Below are positions 35,122-43,282 of a stretch of 64,000 nt of DNA, piece by piece; within the stretch, counting starts at the first letter, position 1, and every line of letters begins with the position of its first letter. The stretch spans positions 1 to 64,000 of the forward strand of contig DATJSH010000085.1 in assembly GCA_035504235.1 (NCBI GenBank). The letters run 5' to 3'. The notes under the pieces are model-generated. The model had not been told where the DNA came from. It saw nothing but the letters and a program-made list of their open reading frames with translations, and searched no databases. Both the position numbers and the translations under genes were made by a program. The DNA comes from DATARH01 sp035504235. Lineage in GTDB: Bacteria > Pseudomonadota > Alphaproteobacteria > ATCC43930 > CGMCC-115725.

Positions 35122-36363
35122 CTACTTGCCGAGCACGCCGTCGGCTTTGAGACCGTCGATCTCGCCGGCGCTCATGCCGAGCCAGCCCTGCAGCACCTCG
35201 CCGGTATGCTGGCCGAGCAGCGGTGATGGCTTGACCTTGGCCGGCGAGCCGTCAAAGCGCACCGGCCAGGCCGGCATCTTGACCGTGCCGGTCGTGGGAT
35301 GCTCGAAGGTCTGCATGATGCCGCGCTCGGCGAGCGACGGGTCGGCCATCAATTCGGCGGTGTCGAACACCGCGCCGGCCGGCACCCCCGCCTCGCCGAT
35401 CAGCTTCATCGCCTCATCCTTGCCGTGCTCGCGGGTCCAGGCGGAGATGATCTCGTCGACCTCGGCGGCGCGCTGGCTGCGCGCGTTCTGTGTGTCGTAG
35501 CGCTCGTCGCCCGCCAAATCCTCGCGACCGATGACGCGCAACAGGCGCTGCCAATGTTCGGGGTTGGCGCGGCTGCAGAACACATACACATAGTCGTTCG
35601 GCCCGCCCGGCTTGCACGGGTAGAGCGCCGAGGGCACGAGCCCGCCGGGCTGTGACTTGGCGCTGCCACCGCGCGGCGGCGCTTTGCCCGATGCCTGGGT
35701 GCGCGAGAAGGGCACGCGCATGTAGTGGATCATCGCGTCCTGCATCGCGACCTGGAGCCGGCGGCCCTGGCCGGTCTTGGCCCGCTTGTAAAGCGCACCC
35801 AGAATGCTGATCGCCATCAGCATCCCGGTGCCGGTGTCGCCGAAGCTGGGGCCGGGCTTGACCGGCGCCTGCCCGGCCTCGCCGGTGACGCTGGTCGGGC
35901 CGCCCGCCGCCTGCGCGATCATGTCGAAGGCAAGGTTCTTCTCATACGGGCTGCCGGTGCCGAAGCCCTTGACCTGGCAGTAGATGATGCCGGGGTTGAT
36001 GTTCTTGACCTCGTCATAGCCGAGGCCGAGCCGCTCGATCGTGCCGGGCGCCATGTTCTCGATCGTGACGTCGGCCTTGGCGAGCAACGCCTTGACGATT
36101 TCGAGGCCGCGCGGCGATTTGAGGTCGACCGTCAGCGATTTCTTGTTGGCGTTGAACTGGTGGAAATACCACGGGTCCTTGTCGGGCGCGCCGGGTCCTT
36201 GCAGGCGGCGCCCGGGGTCGCCGGTCAGCGGGTTCTCGATCTTGACGACCTCGGCGCCGAGCCAGGCCAGCGATTCGGTGCAGGACGGCCCCGCCTCGAA
36301 CTGGGTGAAATCGACGATTTTGATGCCTTCGAGGCAATCGATCTCAACGCCGAGATTCGCCAT
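35122..36363 (-). CDS. CaiB/BaiF CoA-transferase family protein
   Basis: A 413-residue family III CoA-transferase, moving CoA between organic acids. Features: IKIVDFTQFEAGPSCTESLAWLGAEVVKIE at the N-terminus, SLTVDLKSPRGLEIV, and IIYCQVKGFGTGSPY followed by NLAFDMIAQAAGG, which holds the catalytic Asp (about residue 170). The start at 36363 (MANLGVEIDC) has GGGGGGAT upstream; a longer reading to 36420 lacks similarity. It could be formyl-, oxalyl- or aromatic-acid-CoA related; no partner lyase is adjacent to narrow it. Confidence 0.92.
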   Translation of the reverse strand: MANLGVEIDCLEGIKIVDFTQFEAGPSCTESLAWLGAEVVKIENPLTGDPGRRLQGPGAPDKDPWYFHQFNANKKSLTVDLKSPRGLEIVKALLAKADVTIENMAPGTIERLGLGYDEVKNINPGIIYCQVKGFGTGSPYEKNLAFDMIAQAAGGPTSVTGEAGQAPVKPGPSFGDTGTGMLMAISILGALYKRAKTGQGRRLQVAMQDAMIHYMRVPFSRTQASGKAPPRGGSAKSQPGGLVPSALYPCKPGGPNDYVYVFCSRANPEHWQRLLRVIGREDLAGDERYDTQNARSQRAAEVDEIISAWTREHGKDEAMKLIGEAGVPAGAVFDTAELMADPSLAERGIMQTFEHPTTGTVKMPAWPVRFDGSPAKVKPSPLLGQHTGEVLQGWLGMSAGEIDGLKADGVLGK

Positions 36364-36524
36364 GTCAAATCCCCCCGGAAAGTTGCGTACACAGTAGCGC
36401 TCCTCTCGGCGAGGCGCCATTTTGAATTGGCTTCACGGCGAGAGCCGGGGGCCGCTCACCCAAGTTCTCGGGCGCTGAAAACTGGGATCCGGCTTCGCCG
36501 GGACCCTTAAGAGGGCTTGAAGAA

Positions 36525-37706
36525 CTATCCCGTCAGCCGGTCCAGCCGCTTTTCGACGAGCTTGACGAAAAGGCTCGAGCCGAAGGGCAGCGCCGCGTCG
36601 TTGAAGTCGTAACCCGGGTTGTGCACCTCGCAGGCGCCTTCTCCGTCAACGTCGCCATTGCCGATTTGGATATAGGCGCCGGGGACCACGCGCAACATCC
36701 AGGCAAAATCTTCCGACGCCATGGTTGGCGTCATCGAGCGGTTGATGTTCTCCTCGCCGACGACGTCAGCCGCGCAATCGAGGATGAATTGCGTCTCGTC
36801 CGTATGGTTCATCAGCACCGGGAACAGCAGGCGGAAATCGAGTTCGGCCTTGGCGCCAAACCCGGCCGCGACGCTCTCGGCGATATGGCGCATCCGCTCT
36901 TCGACGAGTGTCATCACCTGGTCGCTGAAGCACCGCACGGTGCCGCCCAAAACCGCCTTGTCGGGAATCACGTTGTAGGCCTGGCCGGCATGGAAGCGGG
37001 TGATGCTCACCACCGCGGTCTCGACCGGCCGCACGTTGCGCGAAACGATCGTTTGCAAGGCCGAAGCGATGGCGGAGCCGACAACCACCGGATCGACACC
37101 GGATTCGGGACGCGCCCCGTGCGAGCCGACGCCCGTGATGTCGATGTCGAAATAGGCACCGCTTGCCATCATCGCGCCGGACCGCGTCTGGAACTTGCCG
37201 ACCGCCAGTCCCGGCCGGTTGTGCATGCCGAAGAGCACATCGCACGGGAAGCGCTCGAACAGCCCGTCGTCGAGCATTGCCGACGCGCCGCCGAGCCCCT
37301 CCTCGGCCGGCTGAAAGATGAAATGCACCGTGCCGTCAAAATTGCGCGTCTGCGACAGGTACCGCGCCGCGCCGAGAAGCATCGTCGTGTGCCCGTCATG
37401 GCCGCAGGCATGCATCTTGCCGTTATGGGTGGAGCGATGGCCGAAGGTGTTGGCTTCGAGGATGGGTAAGCAGTCCATGTCGGCGCGCAAGCCGATCGAG
37501 CGCGGCGAATTGCCCACCTGCAGCCGGCCGACGAGCCCAGTCTTGCCGATGCCGCGGGTCACCTCGATGCCGAATTGTTCCAGCTTCGCCGCGACCAGGT
37601 CGGCGGTCCGCGTTTCCTCGAAGCCGAGCTCGGGATGCGCGTGGATGTCGCGCCGCCAGGCGGTCATGTCGTTGTGGTAGGCGGTGATGGCGTCAAGCGG
37701 CGGCAT
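36525..37706 (-). CDS. M20 family amidohydrolase (hippurate hydrolase-like)
   Basis: A 393-residue metallopeptidase of the M20D family, hydrolysing N-acyl amino acids or similar amides in the cytosol. Metal and catalytic residues appear in MHACGHDGHTTM and FIFQPAEEGLGGASAM, and the dimerisation domain has FDIDITGVGSHGARPE. The C-terminal metal ligand is in GEGACEVHNPGYDFND. The start is ATG 37706, with GAGGGAA before it; the frame stays open far upstream but that part is not this gene. It lies 20 bp after the stop of a TSUP exporter gene, so the two form one operon. Confidence 0.93.
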   Translation of the reverse strand: MPPLDAITAYHNDMTAWRRDIHAHPELGFEETRTADLVAAKLEQFGIEVTRGIGKTGLVGRLQVGNSPRSIGLRADMDCLPILEANTFGHRSTHNGKMHACGHDGHTTMLLGAARYLSQTRNFDGTVHFIFQPAEEGLGGASAMLDDGLFERFPCDVLFGMHNRPGLAVGKFQTRSGAMMASGAYFDIDITGVGSHGARPESGVDPVVVGSAIASALQTIVSRNVRPVETAVVSITRFHAGQAYNVIPDKAVLGGTVRCFSDQVMTLVEERMRHIAESVAAGFGAKAELDFRLLFPVLMNHTDETQFILDCAADVVGEENINRSMTPTMASEDFAWMLRVVPGAYIQIGNGDVDGEGACEVHNPGYDFNDAALPFGSSLFVKLVEKRLDRLTG

Positions 37707-37726
37707 GAAATTTCCCTCAATTTTAT

Positions 37727-38482
37727 TCAGTTTAGCGCAGCGTGCGCGGCCAGCGCGAGCGTATAGAGCCCGGTCGCACCGAGCACGATGAGCGCCAGCG
37801 CCCCGGCGGCGGCCTCGCCCATCCTGTCGCCGACCCGCAGCCCGAGGCGGCCGCCGACCCAGACAAAGGGCAAAAGGCTCAGTGCGATCAGCCAATCGCG
37901 CGCCGGCACGCCGATGAAAATCGCATTCGCTGTCAGCGTCGCGGCGTAGATCAACGCGAAGAAGCCGATCAGTGTGGCGCGCACCGAGCGCATCGGCGCG
38001 CCACCCAGCATCAGGTAGATCAGCACCGGCGGGCCGGCCATGCCGACGAGGCCGGTGGCGACCCCGGCGACCGCGCCGACCGCGAAGTCGCCGCGCGGCC
38101 CGGTCGCGATGCAATGCGTGATCCCGCGATAGCGCAACCACGCCAGCACGATCGCAAAGCCGGTGACAATGGTGCCGGCGACCGTCCCGACGATCGTCGG
38201 GTTCGCATGATGGAAGGCGATAATGCCGAGCGGCAAAGCCACAAGGCTGCCGACCGTCAGGCGGCGCAGCAGACCGCGATCGGCCGAGCGATAAAGCCCC
38301 GGCATCACAAACAGCGACACCGCAAGGCTGATAATGACAATGATCGGAACCGCCTCGGCTGGGGGCGACAGCAGCAGAAAAAAAGGCACCGCCAGCACCG
38401 CGAAGCCGAACCCGTTGGTCGCCTGCAGCAGGGAAGCGGCAAAACACGTCACCACGAGCCCGGCCCAATTCGTCCAATCCAC
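37727..38482 (-). CDS. TSUP family transporter (TauE/SafE)
   Basis: A 251-residue inner-membrane protein with about eight helices. It has the two-half TSUP plan with the conserved LLQATNGFGFAVLAVPFFLL in the first half and GLVGMAGPPVLIYLML in the second. TSUP proteins export sulfite, sulfoacetate or related organic anions. The start is taken as GTG 38482 (VDWTNWAGLVV), where the first helix begins. It heads an operon with the M20 amidohydrolase, so its cargo may be a product or substrate of that enzyme. Confidence 0.87.
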   Translation of the reverse strand: MDWTNWAGLVVTCFAASLLQATNGFGFAVLAVPFFLLLSPPAEAVPIIVIISLAVSLFVMPGLYRSADRGLLRRLTVGSLVALPLGIIAFHHANPTIVGTVAGTIVTGFAIVLAWLRYRGITHCIATGPRGDFAVGAVAGVATGLVGMAGPPVLIYLMLGGAPMRSVRATLIGFFALIYAATLTANAIFIGVPARDWLIALSLLPFVWVGGRLGLRVGDRMGEAAAGALALIVLGATGLYTLALAAHAALN

Positions 38483-38679
38483 CGTCAGCCTGCGCCTCGC
38501 GTGCGAGCTTCTAAAGCGGTTCCGTAGGAGCGCGTCGTTATAGTCCAATGCTCCCAGGGCGTCTTGTGCACAAGGGCCGGACGGCATGGCAGCGCCTCGT
38601 AAATTCGGACGTGACGCCGCGGCCCGGCAGTAGCAAGCTTCCCACAAACCCAACAAAAGAAGACGGGAGGAGAGGCCCC

Positions 38680-40419
38680 ATGACCATCGAGCGGATGCTG
38701 AAGGAAGAGACGCCGTCGCGCGTCCTGGTGGCGCGGGTCTTGGCCGAAGCCGGCATCGAATATGTCTTTGGCATCTCCGGCGGGCATACCGGGCGCATCA
38801 TCTCGGGCCTCGCGCAGGTGCAGAACCAGGTGCGCATGGTGACGGTGCGCGAGGAATCGCTCGCCGGCGTCATGGCAGAGGTGTATGGGCGCCTCACGCG
38901 GCGGCCCGGCGTGATGATCGGGCAGGGGCCGTGGGTGCTCGGCAACGGGCTGATCGGCACGCTCGAGGCGTATCTCTCGTCGTCGCCGATGGTGCTGCTG
39001 ACCGATTTCTCCGATGCGCCGCATTTCCACCTGCACGCGCCCTATCAGCAGGCGACCGGCGATTACGGCAGCTGGGACGCGCGTCGTGCGTTTGGCGGCG
39101 TCACCAAGCAGGTGATGCAGGCGCACGAGCCGCTCGAAGCGGTTCAGGCGACGCAGCTCGCGATCAAGCACGCGCTTTCGGGGCAGATGGGACCGGTGGC
39201 GATCCTCTTCAGCCACGACTCATTGGCCGGCACGATCACCCCCGACCAGCCGCCGCCGCTCTACCCGACACGCTTCTACCTGCCGCCCGATCCGCCGCCG
39301 ATCGACGTGGCGCAAATCGACCAGGCGGCCGAGCGCATCCTCGCCGCGCGAAGGCCGATCATCATCGCCGGCAACGGCGTGCGCATCTCGCAGGCCTATG
39401 AGGAATTGCAGCAGATCGCCGAGACGCTCGGCCTCCCGGTCGGCACCACGGCGGCCGGCAAGGGCACCTTTCCCGAGACGCATCCGCTCGCGCTCGGTGT
39501 GTTCGGCACGTTCGGCACGCCGGCGGCCAATGCCTGCATCGGCGAAGCCGACCTCGTGCTGGTGCTCGGCTCCAAGCTCTCGCCCAGCGACACCGCCTGG
39601 GCCAATGGCAAGCTGCTCGATCCGACCCGGCAATCCTTCATCCAGGTCGATATCGAGCCGCGCAACGCGTCATGGACCATTCCGGCCGAGCAGGTCGTGC
39701 TCGGCGACGTCAAGGTGTTCCTCGGCCAATTGCACGAGGCGTTGCGCACCAAGGCGGGGCATCGCCGCGAGGAAGCCGAGAAGCGTGTTGCGGCGCACCG
39801 CGCCGCGCACGGCTATTTCAACACCCCGGCCTATGACAGCGACGACAAGCCGATCCTGCCGCAGCGGGTGATCGGCGAATTGATGAAGAACCTGCCGGAA
39901 AACGCGATCGTCACCTGCGATGCCGGCGAGAACCGCATCCTGATGACGCATTTCTACCAGACCAAGATGGCCGGTGGCTTCCTGCAGGCGGCGGGGTCGG
40001 GGCCGATGGGGTTCGGCATCCCGGCGGCACTGGCGGCAAAACTGGTGCATCCCGACCGGCCGGTCGTCGCGGTGTGCGGCGATGGCGGGTTCGCGATGAC
40101 GATGAACGGCATGATGACCGCCCTCGAACACGACATCTCGATCATCACGGTGGTGTTCAACAACAACGCGCTCGGCTGGGTGCTACATGGCGGGGGACCG
40201 TTTGCCGCCGAGTTCAACGATTTCGACCACGCCGCGATCGCCCGGGCAATGGGCTGCAAGGGCATCCGCGTCGAGGCGGCGAACGACCTGACCCCGGCGC
40301 TGCAAGAGGCGCTCGCCGGGCGGGTGCCGACCGTGATCGACGTGCGCACCTCGCTCAAGACGTCGTTCGCCGACGTCACCTCGGCGCTGGCGAACGAGGC
40401 GTCGCCGCGGCGGCGGTAG
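38680..40419 (+). CDS. thiamine diphosphate-dependent enzyme (acetolactate synthase-like large subunit)
   Basis: A 579-residue ThDP enzyme with the three usual domains. The N-terminal domain has GIEYVFGISGGHTG and the catalytic glutamate in VREES (Glu58/59). The middle domain has PIIIAGNGVRIS. The C-terminal domain has the ThDP/Mg motif VCGDGGFAMTMN and NNNALGWVLHGGG. The start at ATG 38680 follows a strong GGGAGGAGAGG. No small regulatory subunit is nearby, so a catabolic decarboxylase or ligase is as likely as acetolactate synthase; the FAD-binding pattern cannot be judged by eye. It is divergent from the TSUP operon. Confidence 0.9.
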   Translation: MTIERMLKEETPSRVLVARVLAEAGIEYVFGISGGHTGRIISGLAQVQNQVRMVTVREESLAGVMAEVYGRLTRRPGVMIGQGPWVLGNGLIGTLEAYLSSSPMVLLTDFSDAPHFHLHAPYQQATGDYGSWDARRAFGGVTKQVMQAHEPLEAVQATQLAIKHALSGQMGPVAILFSHDSLAGTITPDQPPPLYPTRFYLPPDPPPIDVAQIDQAAERILAARRPIIIAGNGVRISQAYEELQQIAETLGLPVGTTAAGKGTFPETHPLALGVFGTFGTPAANACIGEADLVLVLGSKLSPSDTAWANGKLLDPTRQSFIQVDIEPRNASWTIPAEQVVLGDVKVFLGQLHEALRTKAGHRREEAEKRVAAHRAAHGYFNTPAYDSDDKPILPQRVIGELMKNLPENAIVTCDAGENRILMTHFYQTKMAGGFLQAAGSGPMGFGIPAALAAKLVHPDRPVVAVCGDGGFAMTMNGMMTALEHDISIITVVFNNNALGWVLHGGGPFAAEFNDFDHAAIARAMGCKGIRVEAANDLTPALQEALAGRVPTVIDVRTSLKTSFADVTSALANEASPRRR

Positions 40420-40959
40420 TCAGCAGCTTCCGCCGCCGAACCCGCGGCGCAGCGCGGTGTAGGCGGCGGGCTCGGTCGTCGCGCTCCAGAAGCACGAGAA
40501 TTTGGGGTCGCCGCGCAGTTCGTGGTCGGCGAAGGCCAGCTGGGTGTCGAGCTGCGGGCAGCCGGGATAGCCGGCGAATTTTTGCAGCTGCTCGAGCCGC
40601 GCGCTGCTCCACTGGAAGAGGTAGTGATATCCACCCGGCCCGGCGGCGCAGGCACGGAACCCACTTTCGGTGCGGGCGTGCTCGACCATCGCCTGTATCT
40701 GGAAATCCTGGTAGCCGTGCTTGTGCAGCCAGTCGACGATCTCGGCATGCGCCGCTTCCGGAGTCGGCGCAGATGTTGGTTGCGGCGCCGGTTGCGTCGA
40801 AAAAACCGAAAGAAACGGCGCTGGTTGCGGCGGCATTGGCCCCGGCACCGCTGACCCCGGCACCGGCAATTTCAGCCCTTCGAAGACCGAACACGCCGAC
40901 ATCGACAGCATGATGGAAAGCCACGCGACGATCGCAGCGCCGTTTCGAACCCCCCTCAT
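40420..40959 (-). CDS. lipoprotein with phage-tail-lysozyme-like domain
   Basis: A 179-residue protein with a lipoprotein signal (hydrophobic core then SMSACS, Cys23) and a Pro/Ala-rich linker to about residue 70. The C-terminal domain reads EIVDWLHKHGYQDFQIQAMV, EHARTESGF, GYHYLFQWSSARLEQLQKFA and DTQLAFADHELRGD. It resembles the tail-lysozyme fold, with ESGF/LFQW as in SLT-like enzymes. It may cleave or bind peptidoglycan from the outer membrane. The stop abuts the stop of the ThDP gene with no spacer. The domain assignment is by memory of the pattern. Confidence 0.72.
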   Translation of the reverse strand: MRGVRNGAAIVAWLSIMLSMSACSVFEGLKLPVPGSAVPGPMPPQPAPFLSVFSTQPAPQPTSAPTPEAAHAEIVDWLHKHGYQDFQIQAMVEHARTESGFRACAAGPGGYHYLFQWSSARLEQLQKFAGYPGCPQLDTQLAFADHELRGDPKFSCFWSATTEPAAYTALRRGFGGGSC

Positions 40960-41105
40960 GGGGCCGGGAGGCTAGTGCACAAGACGCGCAATCGCAACCC
41001 GTTGGCGTCCGCGGCCGAGATTGTCCCAGAGGTTACGGTTGACCGAAACGTAAGCCTTGCTAACTTTTGCCGGCGGATTTCGAGCGCCCGTTTGAGGAGC
41101 GAGCC

Positions 41106-42398
41106 ATGAAGCTGATGTGGTTCCACCTGATGCCCTACACCGAGCTGCCCGACGATTTCCGGGAAAAGAACCCGTCAGTGTGGGTCGACATCCATTCCTC
41201 GCTGTTCGACCCGCGGCGAGCGCACCACATGTACAACGACTTTATGGACGAGCTCGAATACGCCGCGGAATGCGGCTTTGACGCTATCTGTGTCAACGAG
41301 CATCACTCGAACGGCTATGGGCTGATGCCGTCGCCAAATCTCATCGCCAGCTCGCTGGCGCGGCGAACCACCGACACGGCGCTCTGCATCCTCGGCAACA
41401 GCCTCGCGCTCTACAATCCGCCGACCCGCGTCGCCGAAGAGTTCGCGATGATCGACTGCATCTCGGGTGGGCGCTTGATCGCCGGCTTTCCGGTCGGGTC
41501 GCCGATGGACACCTGTTTTGCCTACGGGCAGAACCCGTCGATGCTGCGCGAGCGCTATTACGAAGCGCACGACCTCGTCAAAAAGGCGTGGACCGCGCCC
41601 GACACCTTTGCCTTCAACGGCCGCTTCAACCAGCAGCGCTATGTTAATGTCTGGCCGCGTCCGATCCAGCGGCCGCACCCGCCGATCTGGATCCCTGGCG
41701 GCGGCTCGGTCGAGACCTGGCAGTGGTGCGCCGAAATGGACTATGTCTACTGCTATCTGTCGTATTACGGCTACAAGGCCGGGAAATCGACGATGGACGG
41801 GTTCTGGGCCGAGATGGCGAAGCTCGGCAAGGACCGGAACCCGAACCGCGCCGGCTTCCTGCAATTTGTCGGCGTCGCCGAGACGCGCGAGCAGGCGATG
41901 GAGCTTTACGCCGAGCCGGCCGAGTATTTCTACGGCCGCTGCCTCCACATCGACCCGCGCTTTGCCGGCCCGCCGGGCTACGCGACCGAGGAGACGCAGC
42001 GGCGCGGCATCAAGGGCATGGTCTCGCAAGCCGCCGACAACAGCCGCAACAACGAGCACCAGCGCTACGAGACCAAGTTCGCGGCGCTCGCGCGCGAGAT
42101 GGACTCGATCGTCGACAAGGGCTACGTGATCGTCGGCTCGCCCGACGAGGTCGTCGAGCAACTGACCGAGGTCGCGACCAACCTCAATGTTGGCCACCTG
42201 ATGATGCTTTTGCAGTTCGGCAACATGTCGAAGGAGCTCGCCAAGTACAACACGGCGCTCTTCGCCGAGAAGGTCATGCCGCGGTTGAAACACGTCCATT
42301 CGCAATGGGAAGACCGTTGGTGGCCGCGGCCCATGCACAAGGCCGAGCGCGCCGCTCCGGCGTCGTTCGTGCCGATCGCGCAGGCGGCGGCGGAGTAG
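41106..42398 (+). CDS. LLM class flavin-dependent oxidoreductase (luciferase-like)
   Basis: A 430-residue luciferase-fold monooxygenase. It has DELEYAAECGFDAICVNEHH, the flavin segment TRVAEEFAMIDCISGGRLI, and the motif YVNVWPRPIQRPHPPIWIPG. ATG 41106 is preceded by GAGGAGCGAG; an open frame from 41067 has no support. It is followed 9 bp later by an alpha/beta hydrolase, so a two-step oxidation-hydrolysis (for example Baeyer-Villiger then ester cleavage) is plausible but unproven. It is related in plan to the LLM gene at 4.9 kb. Confidence 0.9.
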   Translation: MKLMWFHLMPYTELPDDFREKNPSVWVDIHSSLFDPRRAHHMYNDFMDELEYAAECGFDAICVNEHHSNGYGLMPSPNLIASSLARRTTDTALCILGNSLALYNPPTRVAEEFAMIDCISGGRLIAGFPVGSPMDTCFAYGQNPSMLRERYYEAHDLVKKAWTAPDTFAFNGRFNQQRYVNVWPRPIQRPHPPIWIPGGGSVETWQWCAEMDYVYCYLSYYGYKAGKSTMDGFWAEMAKLGKDRNPNRAGFLQFVGVAETREQAMELYAEPAEYFYGRCLHIDPRFAGPPGYATEETQRRGIKGMVSQAADNSRNNEHQRYETKFAALAREMDSIVDKGYVIVGSPDEVVEQLTEVATNLNVGHLMMLLQFGNMSKELAKYNTALFAEKVMPRLKHVHSQWEDRWWPRPMHKAERAAPASFVPIAQAAAE

Positions 42399-42407
42399 TC
42401 GCCGGCC

Positions 42408-43190
42408 ATGGCTGAACCCAAGATCACCACAGTCGATGTCAACGGCTTTTCCTGCCGGGTGTGGACCGCCGGCTCAGGACCGAAACTGGGCTTTCTCGCG
42501 GGGTTCGGCGGCTTGCCGCAGTGGGTGCCGTTTCTCGACGCGCTGGCAAAAGAACGCACGGTGATCGTGCCCTCGCTCCCCGGCTTTCCCGGCGGTGAGC
42601 GCGGTCATGTCGTGCTCGACGGCCATCTCGACTGGCTGCTGGCGACGCGGCAGCTGCTGGAAGGGGCGGGGCTCGCAGCCGCCGACCTCGCCGGAAGCTC
42701 GGTCGGCGGCTCGCTGGCTGCAGAGATTGCGGCGCTATGGCCGCAAATGGTCAAGCGCCTAGCGCTGATCGCGCCGTTCGGCTTGTTCGACGAAAACGAC
42801 CCGGCGACCGACCCCTGGGCGCAGCGCCCCGGCGATGTCGCCGGCCTGTTCTGCGCCGACCCGGCGAAATGGGAAGCGCTCAAGGCCGAGCCCGAAGGCC
42901 ATAACGACCCGGAATGGCCGATCGAACAGGTCCGCGCCAGCGAGGCCGCGGCCCGCATCTTCTGGCCCCTCGGCAACACCAAGCTCGAAAAGCGGTTGCC
43001 GCTCATCGCCGCGCCGACTCTGCTTGTCTGGGGCAGCGAGGACCGCATCATGCCGCGCAGCTACGCCGACAAGTTCGCCCGTGGCATCAAGGTCAAGACC
43101 GCAATCAAAATCGTTCCTGGCGCCGGCCACCTCGCCGAAATCGACAAGCCCGAGGAGACGGCAGCGGCGATCCTTGACTGGACGCGCTGA
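42408..43190 (+). CDS. alpha/beta hydrolase
   Basis: A 260-residue hydrolase. It has FLAGFGGLPQWVPFLDAL before the nucleophile elbow AGSSVGGSLA (Ser98), an acid in VWGSEDRIMP and the catalytic His in VPGAGHLAEIDKPEE. This plan matches 2-hydroxy-6-oxo-acid hydrolases and related carbon-carbon or ester hydrolases. It sits 9 bp downstream of an LLM monooxygenase and is co-directional, suggesting a shared pathway. Confidence 0.9.
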   Translation: MAEPKITTVDVNGFSCRVWTAGSGPKLGFLAGFGGLPQWVPFLDALAKERTVIVPSLPGFPGGERGHVVLDGHLDWLLATRQLLEGAGLAAADLAGSSVGGSLAAEIAALWPQMVKRLALIAPFGLFDENDPATDPWAQRPGDVAGLFCADPAKWEALKAEPEGHNDPEWPIEQVRASEAAARIFWPLGNTKLEKRLPLIAAPTLLVWGSEDRIMPRSYADKFARGIKVKTAIKIVPGAGHLAEIDKPEETAAAILDWTR

Positions 43191-43282
43191 GCGCCGCCCC
43201 AGAAAAAATTGAATAAAAGCTCGTTGTGCTAGCCATCGATTTGCGCAACCCTAGGTCGCAATAGACCTGGGGGAGGGCGGCG

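Noticed and set aside
36440..36510. Possible repeat between the M20 and CaiB genes
   Set aside because: A short GGATCCGGCTTCGCCGGGACC segment looks repeat-like, but no clear second arm or copy was found.
37707..38477. In-frame extension upstream of the M20 amidohydrolase (minus strand)
   Set aside because: It overlaps the TSUP gene in another frame and has low-complexity Arg/Gly/Ala content. The ATG at 37706 has a good ribosome-binding site and begins the family similarity.
41175..42338. A 387-codon open frame on the minus strand
   Set aside because: It is antisense to the well-supported LLM oxidoreductase, rich in Arg/His/Asp, with no family match.
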